DNA of 64,000 nucleotides from Hydractinia symbiolongicarpus (taxonomy: Eukaryota > Cnidaria > Hydrozoa > Anthoathecata > Hydractiniidae): positions 31,469,828-31,533,827 of the forward strand of contig NC_079876.1 in NCBI RefSeq assembly GCF_029227915.1, read 5' to 3'. Below are positions 12,401-21,646 of this stretch, one piece after another. The number at the start of each line of letters is the position of its first letter. The first letter of the stretch is position 1. Under the pieces are notes generated by a model that ran no database searches, was not told where the DNA came from, and was given only the letters and a program-made list of their open reading frames with translations. Made by a program: the position numbers and the translations under genes.

Positions 12401-15400
12401 TGGTGGAATAATGAGGTTGACCAGTGTATAAAGGAAAAGAGGAAACTTTGGAAAGAGTGGAAGTCAGGTGGTAGTAAAAATATTTACTTAGAAGCTAAGC
12501 GTCGCGCTCGTACAGCAGTGTATAAGGCAAAATCAGAAGCAGAGAGAAACAGATTTGCAGATGTGTTAAGAAGGGAAGACCAGCGCAATGAGGTATTCAA
12601 GATAGCAAAGCAAATGAAGAAGACTAATCAAGATATTGTAGGTGAGAAGTGTATACGTAATGATGAAGGTGTTTTGGCTAGCACAGAGGAGGAGAAAAGG
12701 GTAGCTTGGAAGAATCATTATCAAAGGTTGCTTAACACTGAGTTTGATTGGGACAAGGATAATTTGTCTGATGATGATGTCGTAGAAGGGCCAGCTATGC
12801 AGATCAAGACAGAATGGGTAGTGGAGGCTATTAGGAAATTGAAGATTGGCAAGGCTGCAGGAGTATCAGGTATTGTTGCAGAGATGGTAAAAGCATCTGG
12901 ATATATTGGAGTTGAGCTTATTACAAGTCTTGCTAACCAGATTATAAAGGATGGTGCTATTCCGAGTGAGTGGCAGTCGAGTGTAATAGTGAACTGTTTC
13001 AAGGGCAAGGGTGATGCATTAGAAAGGGGTAACTATAGAGGTTTGAAGTTGGTTGATCAAGTAATGAAAGTTATTGAAAGAGTGATTGAAAAGTTACTTA
13101 GAGAAAGAATTGATATAGATAAGATGCAATTTGGTTTTGTTCCAGGGCGTGGCACAACAGATGCAATATTTTTACTCAGACAGCTTCAGGAAAAGTATTT
13201 AGGAAAGAGAAAGAATCTCTATTTTGCCTTTGTAGATTTAGAGAAAGCTTTTGATAGAGTGCCACGTAAAGTTATTTGGTGGGCTATGAGAAAATTAGGT
13301 GTGGATGAGTGGCTAGTTACGATGGTTCAGTCTATGTACAGCAATGCTAGAAGTTGTGTCAGGATTAACGATTCACTTAGTGATGAATTTAGTGTAAATG
13401 TTGGTGTACATCAGGGTTCTGTACTTAGTCCTCTGTTGTTTATTCTAGTCTTAGAAGCGCTGTCGATGGAGTTCAGAACAGGTTGTCCATGGGAGTTATT
13501 GTATGCAGATGATTTGGTTCTCATAGCAGAGTCGATGGAAGAATTAGTTGAAAAGTTTGAGAAGTGGAAGAAAGGACTAGAAGAGAAAGGGCTGAAGGTA
13601 AACACAGCAAAGTCTAAAGTCATGATAAGTAGCATTGCAGCCAAGTGTGACCTTGTAGTTGGAAAGTGGCCTTGTGGAGTTTGCAGGAAAGGGGTTGGTA
13701 GTAACTCAATTTTTTGTCAGACTTGCAAGCATTGGGTACATAAGAAGTGCAGTAGTATTAGTGGAAGGTTAAGAGCTGACATACAGTTTGTATGCAAGCG
13801 TTGCAAAGGTGAGATTATAGAGAATGAAGTATTTCCAGCTTTAATGATGTACAACAGTGGCTCGTTAGAGATAGTTAAGAACTTCTGTTACTTAGGTGAT
13901 ATGTTGGGCAGTGAAGGGGGTGTTGGAAGAAGTGTTACTTGCAGGATAGGTTCTGCTTGGAAAAAGTTTAGAGAGTTACTTCCTTTACTGACTAGCAGAG
14001 TCCTGTCAATTGAGGAAAAGGTAGGTTGTATGAGGCCTGTGTAAGAAGTGTTATGTTGTACGGTAGTGAGACATGGGCAGTGAAGCAGGAAGATCTTGAC
14101 CGTTTAGAAAGGAATGATATGAGAATGGTTAGGTGGATGTGTAATGCCAGTCTGAGAGACAGAAAGAGTTCAGATGAGCTAAGAAGCAGGCTAAGTCTCC
14201 GTAGAATTAAAGATGTTATCCAGATAAGAAGATTGAATTGGCTGGGGCACTTGGAAAGAATGGAGGAGGATAATTGGGTAAGAAAGTGTAGAGACTTGAT
14301 AGTTCCTGGGGCAAAGCCCAGAGGCAGACCGAGAAAGACTTGGCAGGAGGTTATAAGGACAGACTTGATAGAGAGGAAGTTGAGTTTAGATCTAACACAG
14401 TCTAGATCAGATTGGAAGAGGGTCATTAATATACCCCGTCCAACCCATGCTAGCATGGAAAACGGACGTTAAGCCGAGAATGATGATGATGATGAGACAG
14501 ATAGATGTGCATATTTTACATGGCTAGCCTCACAAACATCAAGGGAGATAACCGTCTATTATTTCCAGGAGGGGTCATGGCTTAGATGGAGAGTCCTAGA
14601 GTATTTAATGCTTATTTTGAATTGCACCAATTGTCTAGTAGAGCGCTGACCAATTAGGGTCAGTGCTCTACTAGACAAGTCCCGACAACATCCAAGGGCC
14701 CACACAGTCTGCCATCTCCCCAATTTCCCTCACATGGCTTGGGTAAACCCGAGGTTATGGTAACATTCACTCGCCCATGTTGAATCGCTGCCAAGAGGAA
14801 TCGAGCCCCGGTCTCCCGCACAGAGTACGAGCGCTATAACCACTAATCTACGCCGCCACTACTAGAATCAAATAAGTTTTAAATACGAAGTGCTTACCTC
14901 CACCAATTATGTAGAAAACCAGGTGAATCACTTAATGTTATATTCTTCTCCCATTGTATCTGTGTAAAATAAAACAAATATTTAGTTAACAAATATACTA
15001 CTGCACAATGTATTGAGCATGTGACAGTGAGACCATAAGTTTAAAGCTAAATATATTGGGAACAGGTGAAAATAACTGACATCATCTTCTGCTTGGATAA
15101 GTAACCAAAATGGGACCAATTCCCTAAAGCTTAGTCAACCCACTTGTTTCAGAACAGACATGCTGATGACGACATCATCGCTTGTCAAAAGTACATGATC
15201 CTATACATTTTTTTGATCAGCGTTTTAAGATCTACATTAGAGGTAATAAGTAAACAATTTTTCCAGAAAATGCTTGATTTATTTCATTGTTCTATTGCCT
15301 AAGTGGATTTTTTCATGGGCTTATCGAATACTGCAAGAAGTCATCTTGCATATTGAATATCCTTAGAATGGCTTATGCAGTTTTTCGCATCTTGTTGCAT

Positions 15401-16756
15401 TTTCTATCTGCTCTGCTTTTAAATTGGCTACCAGAACTATTTAACCCTGCAAAAACTATGTAAAGCAATAAACAGCCCAGCAGTAAAGCAGACTAAAATG
15501 GGGTAAATCATGACCTGCATCTTTTTATTAGTGTGAAATGAAGGGCTACCTTGGCATATGAAAATATTGTAGGTAAAAACAGACAACAGTAATCTACGAC
15601 AATCAAAGATATCCAGTCAAAGTAAAGAAAAAGGCAAGCCTTTGAAATGGATAGTGACAATGGTATCAGATGATAACAACACACAAAAAAATGATTAAAA
15701 AATGCTCATACAATCGCAAAAAGATCCAAAAATATTGCTTTAATTTAATATTTGTAGACAATACTTGAATTGTTAATGTTTAAACATTTTCGCATTTAAT
15801 GCAGGGTGCCAGAAAACAAAGTCAATTATTATTTAACTTTTTAACTGCTAAGATAACGCTTTAGTAACGTTGTAACAAAAAAAGCTACAAATAGATTTAA
15901 ACATACAATGGCCAAGTAGGCGAAAACAAACAATTCAATAATACAAAATAGCATTAAATGAGGGCATTCACAGCTCTTCAAAATACTAGCAGCAGTTAAA
16001 TTATGAAGAGCTAACTACAAGATCTTAAAGAGAACAAATCTTCATAAAAATATTGTAAATCCAGTTTAGTTTCTCAACACGGTGGACACCAGGTACTCAT
16101 AATATTGTGGACACAATCTAGACCTAAGACGGTTGTATAGTTACTCAAATGAAAAAAAGCCTAGTCCTTTCTTGAAACAATATATAGTTATACCCTTCAA
16201 AGTTAGTAGGCTGATTACATAAAATATATAAATAAATATATATAACATTCTTAGCTAAACAATGCTGCAAGTGATGACAGATGAGTGAAAATATAAAACC
16301 TACTTCACTTAGAAATGTCTGTGCAGCTCGATTTGCTCCACGGTGTAACAGGTACTCATAAACATACATTGCCAATCTGTACAACAAAATAACAATACCC
16401 TTAAACCACTACAAATTAAATTCATGCAAGGCAACATGTCAACAAAGTATTTATTTCGCTTCAACTTCATTATTATTAGCTAGCTAACCATATGTATAAC
16501 TAAATCACAACATAGTAAGATTACACAAAGCAAATGTTGTACAAATACAGATGTCAATTCTCATCAACTTAAAAACATCAAGGTGCAAATTAAGTACGTA
16601 AGTGCAAAAACTGTGAATATTATTTTTTGCGTCACTAAAAACCTACTTCTCAGTTGCTTGAGTTTCAGCTGATGTTGAATTTGAAACTGAAGATGTCGAC
16701 CCATTACTACTTGTACTGCCTTTATTCGTCCTCTCGGTTTGTTTATTTGGGAACAT
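3495..16756 (-). CDS. SSBP: Single-stranded DNA-binding protein SSBP2/3/4 (Ssdp) ortholog
   Basis: Nuclear cofactor that binds and stabilises LDB1/Chip in LIM-homeodomain complexes. Exons, 5' to 3' (minus): 16647-16756, 16304-16376, 14898-14959, 9521-9605, 8930-9016, 8667-8744, 8489-8542, 7482-7557, 7258-7325, 6828-6904, 6046-6082, 5792-5843, 5609-5622, 5077-5116, 4118-4149, 3495-3599; 1050 nt, 349 aa. All junctions are GT/AG and in phase. Residues about 35-110 are the LUFS domain with LisH ([14 protein letters not shown], then FLHNWW and [12 protein letters not shown]). The rest is the family's Pro/Gly/Met-rich tail, with [12 protein letters not shown] and PRTPILSSP blocks. The start was chosen for MFPNK, which matches vertebrate MFxKxK. 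The last about 60 residues are acidic, end in DYYNMH, and do not match the vertebrate MTMSV end. Intron 3 (5.3 kb) holds the RTE element and a SINE; the intron between the 6828-6904 and 6046-6082 exons holds an RTE fragment. Identity is certain; the last four small exons are slightly less so. Confidence 0.94.
4660..4789. repeat. 17-bp minisatellite (cctgtctaatattgccg)
   Basis: Seven to eight copies of a 17-bp unit inside the SSBP intron between exons 4118-4149 and 5077-5116. Some units carry actcccg or acattcccg in place of atattgccg. Related words (tctactatctccgcctctct) occur near 4345-4370, suggesting the array grew from a longer repeat. Confidence 0.85.
6341..6552 (-). mobile_element. 3' end fragment of the RTE retrotransposon (SSBP intron)
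   Basis: Reverse-strand match to the last about 200 bp of the element at 11204-14493: (CAT)n-like tail, the motif around gttttccatgctagcatggg, then text matching its C-terminal coding end up to the AGACCGAGAAAGACTTGG-equivalent region. Heavily diverged, and the tail is expanded and interrupted. Confidence 0.8.
10240..10470. repeat. Diffuse dispersed repeat shared with 32400-32760
   Basis: Both stretches contain, in the same order, a gatatt(g)gg...taaagtttgA-like block, a ttgacctag block, and an aatgcaatg(a)cttcactaat block. Similar words in reverse order occur at 15060-15200. This suggests an old interspersed element without recognisable ends. Confidence 0.35.
10672..10693. repeat. Short GAT microsatellite
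   Basis: gatgatgatgatgatgaatgatgat run in SSBP intron 3. It could be the worn tail of another RTE insertion, but no element body is visible beside it. Confidence 0.5.
11399..14044 (+). pseudogene. RTE endonuclease-reverse transcriptase polyprotein with internal PHD-like finger
   Basis: 881-residue frame. Residues about 50-250 are an APE-type endonuclease ([30 protein letters not shown]). The segment that normally carries the GDxN motif between SVYAP and GYGFGSRN is missing, about 50 residues by family expectation. Reverse transcriptase covers about 480-720: [49 protein letters not shown], and YADD at 702-705. A C4HC3 zinc finger follows at 759-802 (Cys759, 762, 773, 776, His781, Cys784, 799, 802). 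The frame ends early because of a 1-nt deletion relative to the copy at 26752-28459; the true C-terminus continues in the next frame at 14026-14472. Not functional as it stands. Confidence 0.88.
14026..14472 (+). pseudogene. C-terminal part of the RTE polyprotein, frameshifted
   Basis: Continues the reverse-transcriptase C-terminus in the -1 frame: [49 protein letters not shown] and [10 protein letters not shown] are standard LINE C-terminal blocks. It overlaps the preceding frame by 19 nt and runs to within about 20 nt of the 3' tail. The same region is present in frame-compatible form in the 26.8-28.5 kb copy, showing that the break is private to this copy. Confidence 0.85.
14501..14857 (-). 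mobile_element. tRNA-derived SINE (minus strand)
   Basis: Read on the minus strand it starts with a tRNA-like head: box-A-like TAGATTAGTGGTTATAGCGC, then a B-box-like GGGCTCGATTCC about 30 nt on. A conserved body follows (catgtgagggaaattgggg, gtctagtagagc...) and a gataga-type tail. Near-identical sequence recurs at 46083-46465, and parts of it at 45050-45210 and 45476-45640, which proves an interspersed family. It sits flush against the RTE tail. Confidence 0.85.
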
Positions 16757-18133
16757 ACTATTAGGTAGATCGGCTTGTGTGACAATTTCTGGCACCTCTG
16801 CCTCTCTAATCATCTTGCTCGAAGAGTTTTTATTTTTTCCGACACCCGGCTAATAACAAATGCTAGAATCTATAACCCAGACTCATCCTGCGATACAAAG
16901 ACAAATCCCAATGATCAAGATTAGTACCTAGCTTCCAGACCTCTTTGTGTTTGTTTCTGATTTGGGATTTAAGAAGTCAGCCATCCATTTATCTAAATTT
17001 TATAATTTATTGTTTTAAAAGTAAACCACATAAGGTTGAAGGTAAAACAATGCCACCCCTACGAAACGACACAACTTAGTAATAAATAAAAGCGTTTAGC
17101 CGGAAGGCAAAGCAAAGAGGGAAACCTTTTTAAATTCAGCCGGCATGGGCGGGGGTAGACTACATTTCACATTTTTTTTAAAACAGTAGCTTATCATATT
17201 ACAGAAGTCCAAAGTAGTTATTTTTGTAGCACAAAAACTAAAATAAACTTGACTCCTAATGGAGCCCTGGACACTAGACTACTGAATTAACCTCACGATT
17301 AATAATAAATGAATCACTGAGTCCCGATGACGTTTCTTGAAAACGCGTGTGTAACAAAAAATGGCTTTGCGTCCAGCAAGAGCGCTAGCCCTGGGCCAAC
17401 GAATTCGTGATTTAACCACGATGACGATGTATCTCGCAGTGACTATAATTAGCGATTAAAACTGAAGACACCAGTTTGACAGCTGTTTTCAAGGTCGCAT
17501 CCCTGTAGACTAAATTATGAACAAGCAAAAATTTTTAAACACGCTGGGATAATTCAAATTTTGTGTAAATTGGAATTAGCGAGACATTTTAAGGTCTATC
17601 CACAGGATCGCGTCGCGAGATTTAACCTGGGGCGGCTTAAAAGTAAAAATATAAAAAATGACGTCTAACGTGGTTGGGCAATGAAGAAAACTTTTTACTT
17701 AAAAAATGCTCTAAATAAGCTTCTTTATTTTTACTTTGAAATATACTCTAATCATTATCTAGTGAAAAAGTGGATTGAGGGTGTCAAGGACCCCTGCTTC
17801 CTTACCCCAGCGCTGCACTGCGATTCATGGTCCAGGACCGTTTGATCAAATAAAACACTATGAAAATATGAATCCTATGGCTGCATCTAATGCATAAACC
17901 AATGTACAGGCTAAAAAAGTGCACTTTTTTGTGTTTTAATGTATTTGGGAGGGCTACATCTTTGCTGAAAATCTTTAAAACTGTTCTTTCATAGTGCGTA
18001 ATAATGTTAACGTCCAAAATTTTTAACTTCTGAAATAATCTTAAAATTTCTAAAATATTTGTTTTGACAATATAGTACACAAACATTTTCGTCCTGAGAG
18101 CTCTTTGGTTTATCTCTTAATAATTTTAGTTCG
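16757..18133. other. Upstream region of SSBP, no gene recognised
   Basis: Contains the presumed SSBP promoter and 5' UTR. No coding exon with family resemblance is seen. A 32-codon frame begins at about 17361 but lacks splice or family support. The long minus frame at 17802-18086 is AT-rich and unconvincing. Confidence 0.5.
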
Positions 18134-18140
18134 GGATTAC

Positions 18141-18225
18141 TACAACCTCGTCCCCAGGCCCATTTTTCTCTTTTTGACGATCTCGGATATCAAAAAAGCG
18201 AAAAATTGCCCTGGGAACGAGGTTG
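18141..18225. mobile_element. Short MITE with CAACCTCGT ends
   Basis: About 85 bp bounded by CAACCTCGTCCCCAGG and its near-inverse CCCTGGGAACGAGGTTG. GGATTAC flanks both sides (about 18134-18140 and 18226-18232), consistent with a target duplication. Ends of this type are common in cnidarian genomes. It has no coding capacity. Confidence 0.8.
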
Positions 18226-19227
18226 GGATTACCATCTTATTTTATTCTTCTATAATCCCCACAATCACTGATTTTATGTGACTCGTGCTTTCATTGACAA
18301 ATTTTATGATTCTTATAACAGCGTCTGAGTAAAGTCGTCAATTAAGTTAAAATACGTGTCCAAACATTTTCGCATGCCCCTAATTTTTAACCAGGCTGGT
18401 TCTTATTCTCATAAAAATAAATCTATTTTTGTTAATGTAGCCTGAAGTCCCATCCTAGTAATTTTATACAGCATTTTCTTTTTTTGTCTCTATTTGTCTG
18501 GTAAGTTCTGTTAAAAATAGACAGACTGAGCTCTGTTAAGAAATTTCTACGTACACCAGGCATAAAATATCTCTGCAACGGAGAGTTAATTGTGTAAATC
18601 TCCCGCAAAATAGAACTATTTGTCTTGCGCTACCCCCCTGCGTAATGCTACACATAATTGTACCTATTAAAATTAAATACTGCTTTATAAAGATATTACA
18701 ACACAATTTTTAAAGTTTTTTAAGTTCAAAAATGTGTAAAAGAACTATGTTTTATCTGGACCAAAAACTTTACTTCAGTGTAAAAAACTACCAATACTGA
18801 GTCATTTTACCAACCATGAAGTTGACTTTTTATGTATGATTCAGTGCAATAATCTCAAGTATATTTCCGTATACCAGGCATGTTTTTGTATGACCGTCAT
18901 CCAGTTAATACGAAACGTTTAAAGATAACCATTTGTCGTTGTCTATTCGCTTCTAAATGGTGTTCTGCTTCGTAATAATGATCAAGGGCCAGGAGACTCC
19001 TAGGGACGCGGATTTAGCGAGATAATTATACAACCTCTATCCCAGGATACAAACGCTGCGCTGTAAAAAAGAATAATGTCCTGCATAAGGGACAAATTGA
19101 GCAGACGAAAAATTATCATTCTGAATTCCATGCTCTCTATAATCTAAGTTCCTTTTGCAGAATCTGAATCATTACAACTTTTCGATGTAAACATGCTTTT
19201 AATTTAAAAGATAAAAGAAGTATACTA

Positions 19228-19296
19228 CAACCTCGTCCCATCTTTGTCACCCTGATGTTAAAAAAAGATACAAGATGGCTTCTGGTGACAAGGTTA
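19228..19296. mobile_element. Second CAACCTCGT-type MITE remnant
   Basis: Starts CAACCTCGTCCCATCTT and ends AAGATGG...GGTGACAAGGTTA, an imperfect inverted repeat clearly related to the element at 18141-18225. About 70 bp. Confidence 0.65.
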
Positions 19297-19718
19297 GAAG
19301 TCTACATGAGAAAACTTGTGTATATCAAATATGTCTGCCAATAATTTAATCCCTTGCTTAATCTTAGAGCATGGAGGTACGAATGACATGACACAAAGGG
19401 TTGAATTTTTTTTGGCCTGACATGTTCTTTAATGCGTATATAATTTTTTCTAAATTACAGTTCACGTTCTTTATAAGTTAAAAAACATGTCTTAAAAAAG
19501 CTGCGATAAAAGAATAACATACTCAAAAAAACAACTTAAGGTCATAGCGACTACATCACTATGTTGGAGGAACATAACTTTTGGCATTATTATAAGCAGC
19601 TTAGTTTATTGACTAGTATAAGCCTCTATAATTGTACCACTTAAAACTTTATCCTGTATTACCCAATCCATCAAAGACAATTTGACAGATGAAATTGGTG
19701 ACGTCATCATATTTTAAA

Positions 19719-19960
19719 ATGTTTAGAATCGACAATCTCGTTTCCAGGGTGTTTAGCTTTCAGCAAGACTTCCTAAAAAAGTGGATGGATGTTAAATCGA
19801 GCAAATCAGATAATTTTTTACGTGTCCAGAAAGGTATGTTATCTATTTGCAGCGTGCTGAAATCATAGTTTGTGCTTTATGGAAGGATTTCTTAATGCGT
19901 TTAAAGACTCTTACAGCCTTTTCAACGTTCCAAAATGCAAAGTTATCGGAGAAAGGTTAA
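19719..19960 (+). CDS. Candidate small two-exon gene, function unknown
   Basis: Exon 19719-19833 starts ATG (MFRIDNLVSRVF...) and ends at a good donor (AAAG|gtatgt). Exon 19917-19960 follows a pyrimidine-containing acceptor (cttacag) and joins in phase to give 52 aa, ending AKLSEKG. The peptide is charged and predicted helical, with no signal peptide or membrane segment. A perfect CRE-like TGACGTCA lies about 13 nt before the ATG (19699-19706). I recognise no family. Another frame at 19935-20123 competes for the second exon. It may be chance. Confidence 0.28.
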
Positions 19961-20184
19961 TTTCTTCCTTTCCTATTTCAAACATGATGCAAGTAAAACT
20001 GAGAACAACACCCTGAAATTCCCAAACGAGATTTCATATAAAGAATTTTTACGGACGCTTTGTGTTAAGAAGAGTGTTCGCTTCTTAAAGTCCGGACTAA
20101 AATACTTGGAAGGAAAATGGTAAAAATTTTCTTCTACGAGTTGTGTTCTGTAGTGCTGTTCATATGCAAGCGTGTATTCATATT

Positions 20185-20725
20185 CTGATTGGTAATTCAT
20201 GCTCAAACTTATTCTGTGTGGTAATTTATGCTCAAACTTATTCTGTGTGGTAATTTATGCTCAAACATATTCTGTGTGGTAATTTATGCTCAAACTTATT
20301 CTGTGTGGTAATTTATGCTCAAACATATTCTGAGTGGTAATTTATGCTCAAACTTATTCTGTGTGGTAATTTATGCTCAAACTTATTCTGTGTGGTAATT
20401 TATGCTCAAACTTATTCTGTGTGGTAATTTATGCTCAAACTTATTCTGTGTGGTAATTTATGCTCAAACTTATTCTGTGTGGTAATTTATGCTCAAACAT
20501 ATTCTGAGTGGTAATTTATGCTCAAACTTATTCTGTGTGGTAATTTATGCTCAAACTTATTCTGATTGGTAATTTATGCTCAAACTTATTCTGTGTGGTA
20601 ATTTATGCTCAAACTTATTCTGTGTGGTAATTTATGCTCAAACTTATTCTGATTGGTAATTTATGCTCAAACTTATTCTGTGTGGTAATTTATGCGCAAA
20701 CTAATTCTGAGTGGTAATTTATAAG
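20185..20725. repeat. 29-bp minisatellite, about 18 copies
   Basis: Unit ttatgctcaaacttattctg + tgtggtaat. Copies are highly homogeneous, with recurrent variants (acttattc or acatattc; tgtgtgg, tgagtgg or tgattgg). Some variant combinations recur at fixed intervals, suggesting block duplications. The unit has an in-frame stop in most phases, so a coding role is unlikely. Confidence 0.95.
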
Positions 20726-20895
20726 CAAAATTAAGCACTCACGGCAATCACAAGGGCAGATAAAAAAAGGTTGAGCGGGTAGGTAAAAAAGTTTAGCTGA
20801 CAACACTTTCGTGTATATTCTACTTGAAATCTAAAATCACATCTTTATATAAATACATCGTGATTTGAGCTAATTAAAACAACGGAAAATAGTCA

Positions 20896-21077
20896 TTATA
20901 AAAGATCTCTCGGAGAGGGCATCTGCACTCCTCCTTTGAAATAAGCAAGATGTTTTGTCTCTTTTTCTAACACTGAACACTCGCCCTCAAAGAAATCCAT
21001 TTTTCCAATGGGCGCCAAAGGTTTAGGCGTTAACAATTTTAATTTAACGCCAGCGGGCGTAATCGGTGGCAGGGTTT
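20896..21077 (-). CDS. Possible terminal coding exon, unrecognised
   Basis: Minus-strand frame from a possible acceptor (gcatcag at 21078) to a TAA at 20896. It encodes about 60 residues with balanced composition (ETLPPITPAGVKLKLL..., ending MPSPRDLL) and GC-richer codons than its surroundings. It lies downstream of the RhoGAP gene stop and would be an alternative 3' exon or part of another gene. No upstream partner exon was found, and no family is recognised. Confidence 0.22.
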
Positions 21078-21639
21078 CTGATGCGTGCGAGCCGCATTTC
21101 GAGATAAAAAAAATTTCTTTTAAAAAAAATAAATAAATCAGATGCTTATAATAATCACAAAAAAAAGGTAAAAATAAACTATAAACCAGGTCTCCCAATT
21201 TGCTTAGAATACTAAAAAATTCGAGAAGCTGGGTACGGGGAGGATATAAACATATACAAGTGATACAAAATATACTTTTGAAATTGCTTACAAATATTTT
21301 AAACAGTATTTATAGGAAATATATAGCTTTTATTTTGCCCTGTCAAAACAAACAATCAGGGAACTTAGCCGTGCAGAAAAACATGAAAAAGACTGAAACT
21401 AAATAAAGTTTTGAGTTAAAAGTATTTTAAGCGTTAACACAAAATAAAGACGTCACGAAAATAATGTGTTGAAAAAATAGAATTTCACATATGGATTTAT
21501 AACTTTTTTAAAAAAATAATTTGGTATATAAATTTCGATTCTTTTTCTTTCACCGATTACTCTAAATTATCAACGACAAACACGTCGAAATACTACGACC
21601 ATACGTCGTCTCAACGGCATATTTGACGTCAAGCGTATA

Positions 21640-21645
21640 TTTATT
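21640..21645 (-). promoter_or_regulatory. AATAAA one base after the RhoGAP stop codon
   Basis: Minus-strand TAA stop (21647-21649), one base, then AATAAA. It could be a poly(A) signal giving a minimal 3' UTR, or chance in AT-rich DNA. Confidence 0.3.
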
Positions 21646-21646
21646 G

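Larger units (their letters stand above)
11204..14493 (+). mobile_element. RTE-type non-LTR retrotransposon, near full length, inactive
   Basis: A 3.3-kb element in SSBP intron 3, antisense to the host gene. It has a short 5' UTR with the ggcatccagctgtaaaa word typical of RTE elements, an endonuclease/reverse-transcriptase frame from 11399, a tiny 3' UTR, and a (TGA)n/(ATG)n tail at about 14480-14493. A 7-bp GAGACAG at 11197-11203 is repeated at 14494-14500, consistent with a target-site duplication. The 3' junction abuts a SINE tail, so the element probably inserted beside or into that SINE. A 1-nt deletion splits the frame near 14010, and the endonuclease carries an internal deletion. Confidence 0.9.

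Noticed and set aside
13992-14456. Long minus-strand frame (154 aa) over the RTE C-terminus
   Set aside because: It is the antisense shadow of the retrotransposon C-terminal domain, which has clear family motifs on the plus strand.
14810-14860. Possible tRNA gene (A- and B-box-like sequence)
   Set aside because: The cloverleaf does not close, and the same segment recurs with a conserved non-tRNA body and tail at 46 kb, so it is a SINE head.
17361-17459. 32-codon ATG frame upstream of SSBP
   Set aside because: Short, with no splice donor or family match; ordinary chance frame.
20185-20725. CRISPR-like array
   Set aside because: Units are directly adjacent 29-mers with no unique spacers, in a eukaryotic genome; it is a minisatellite.
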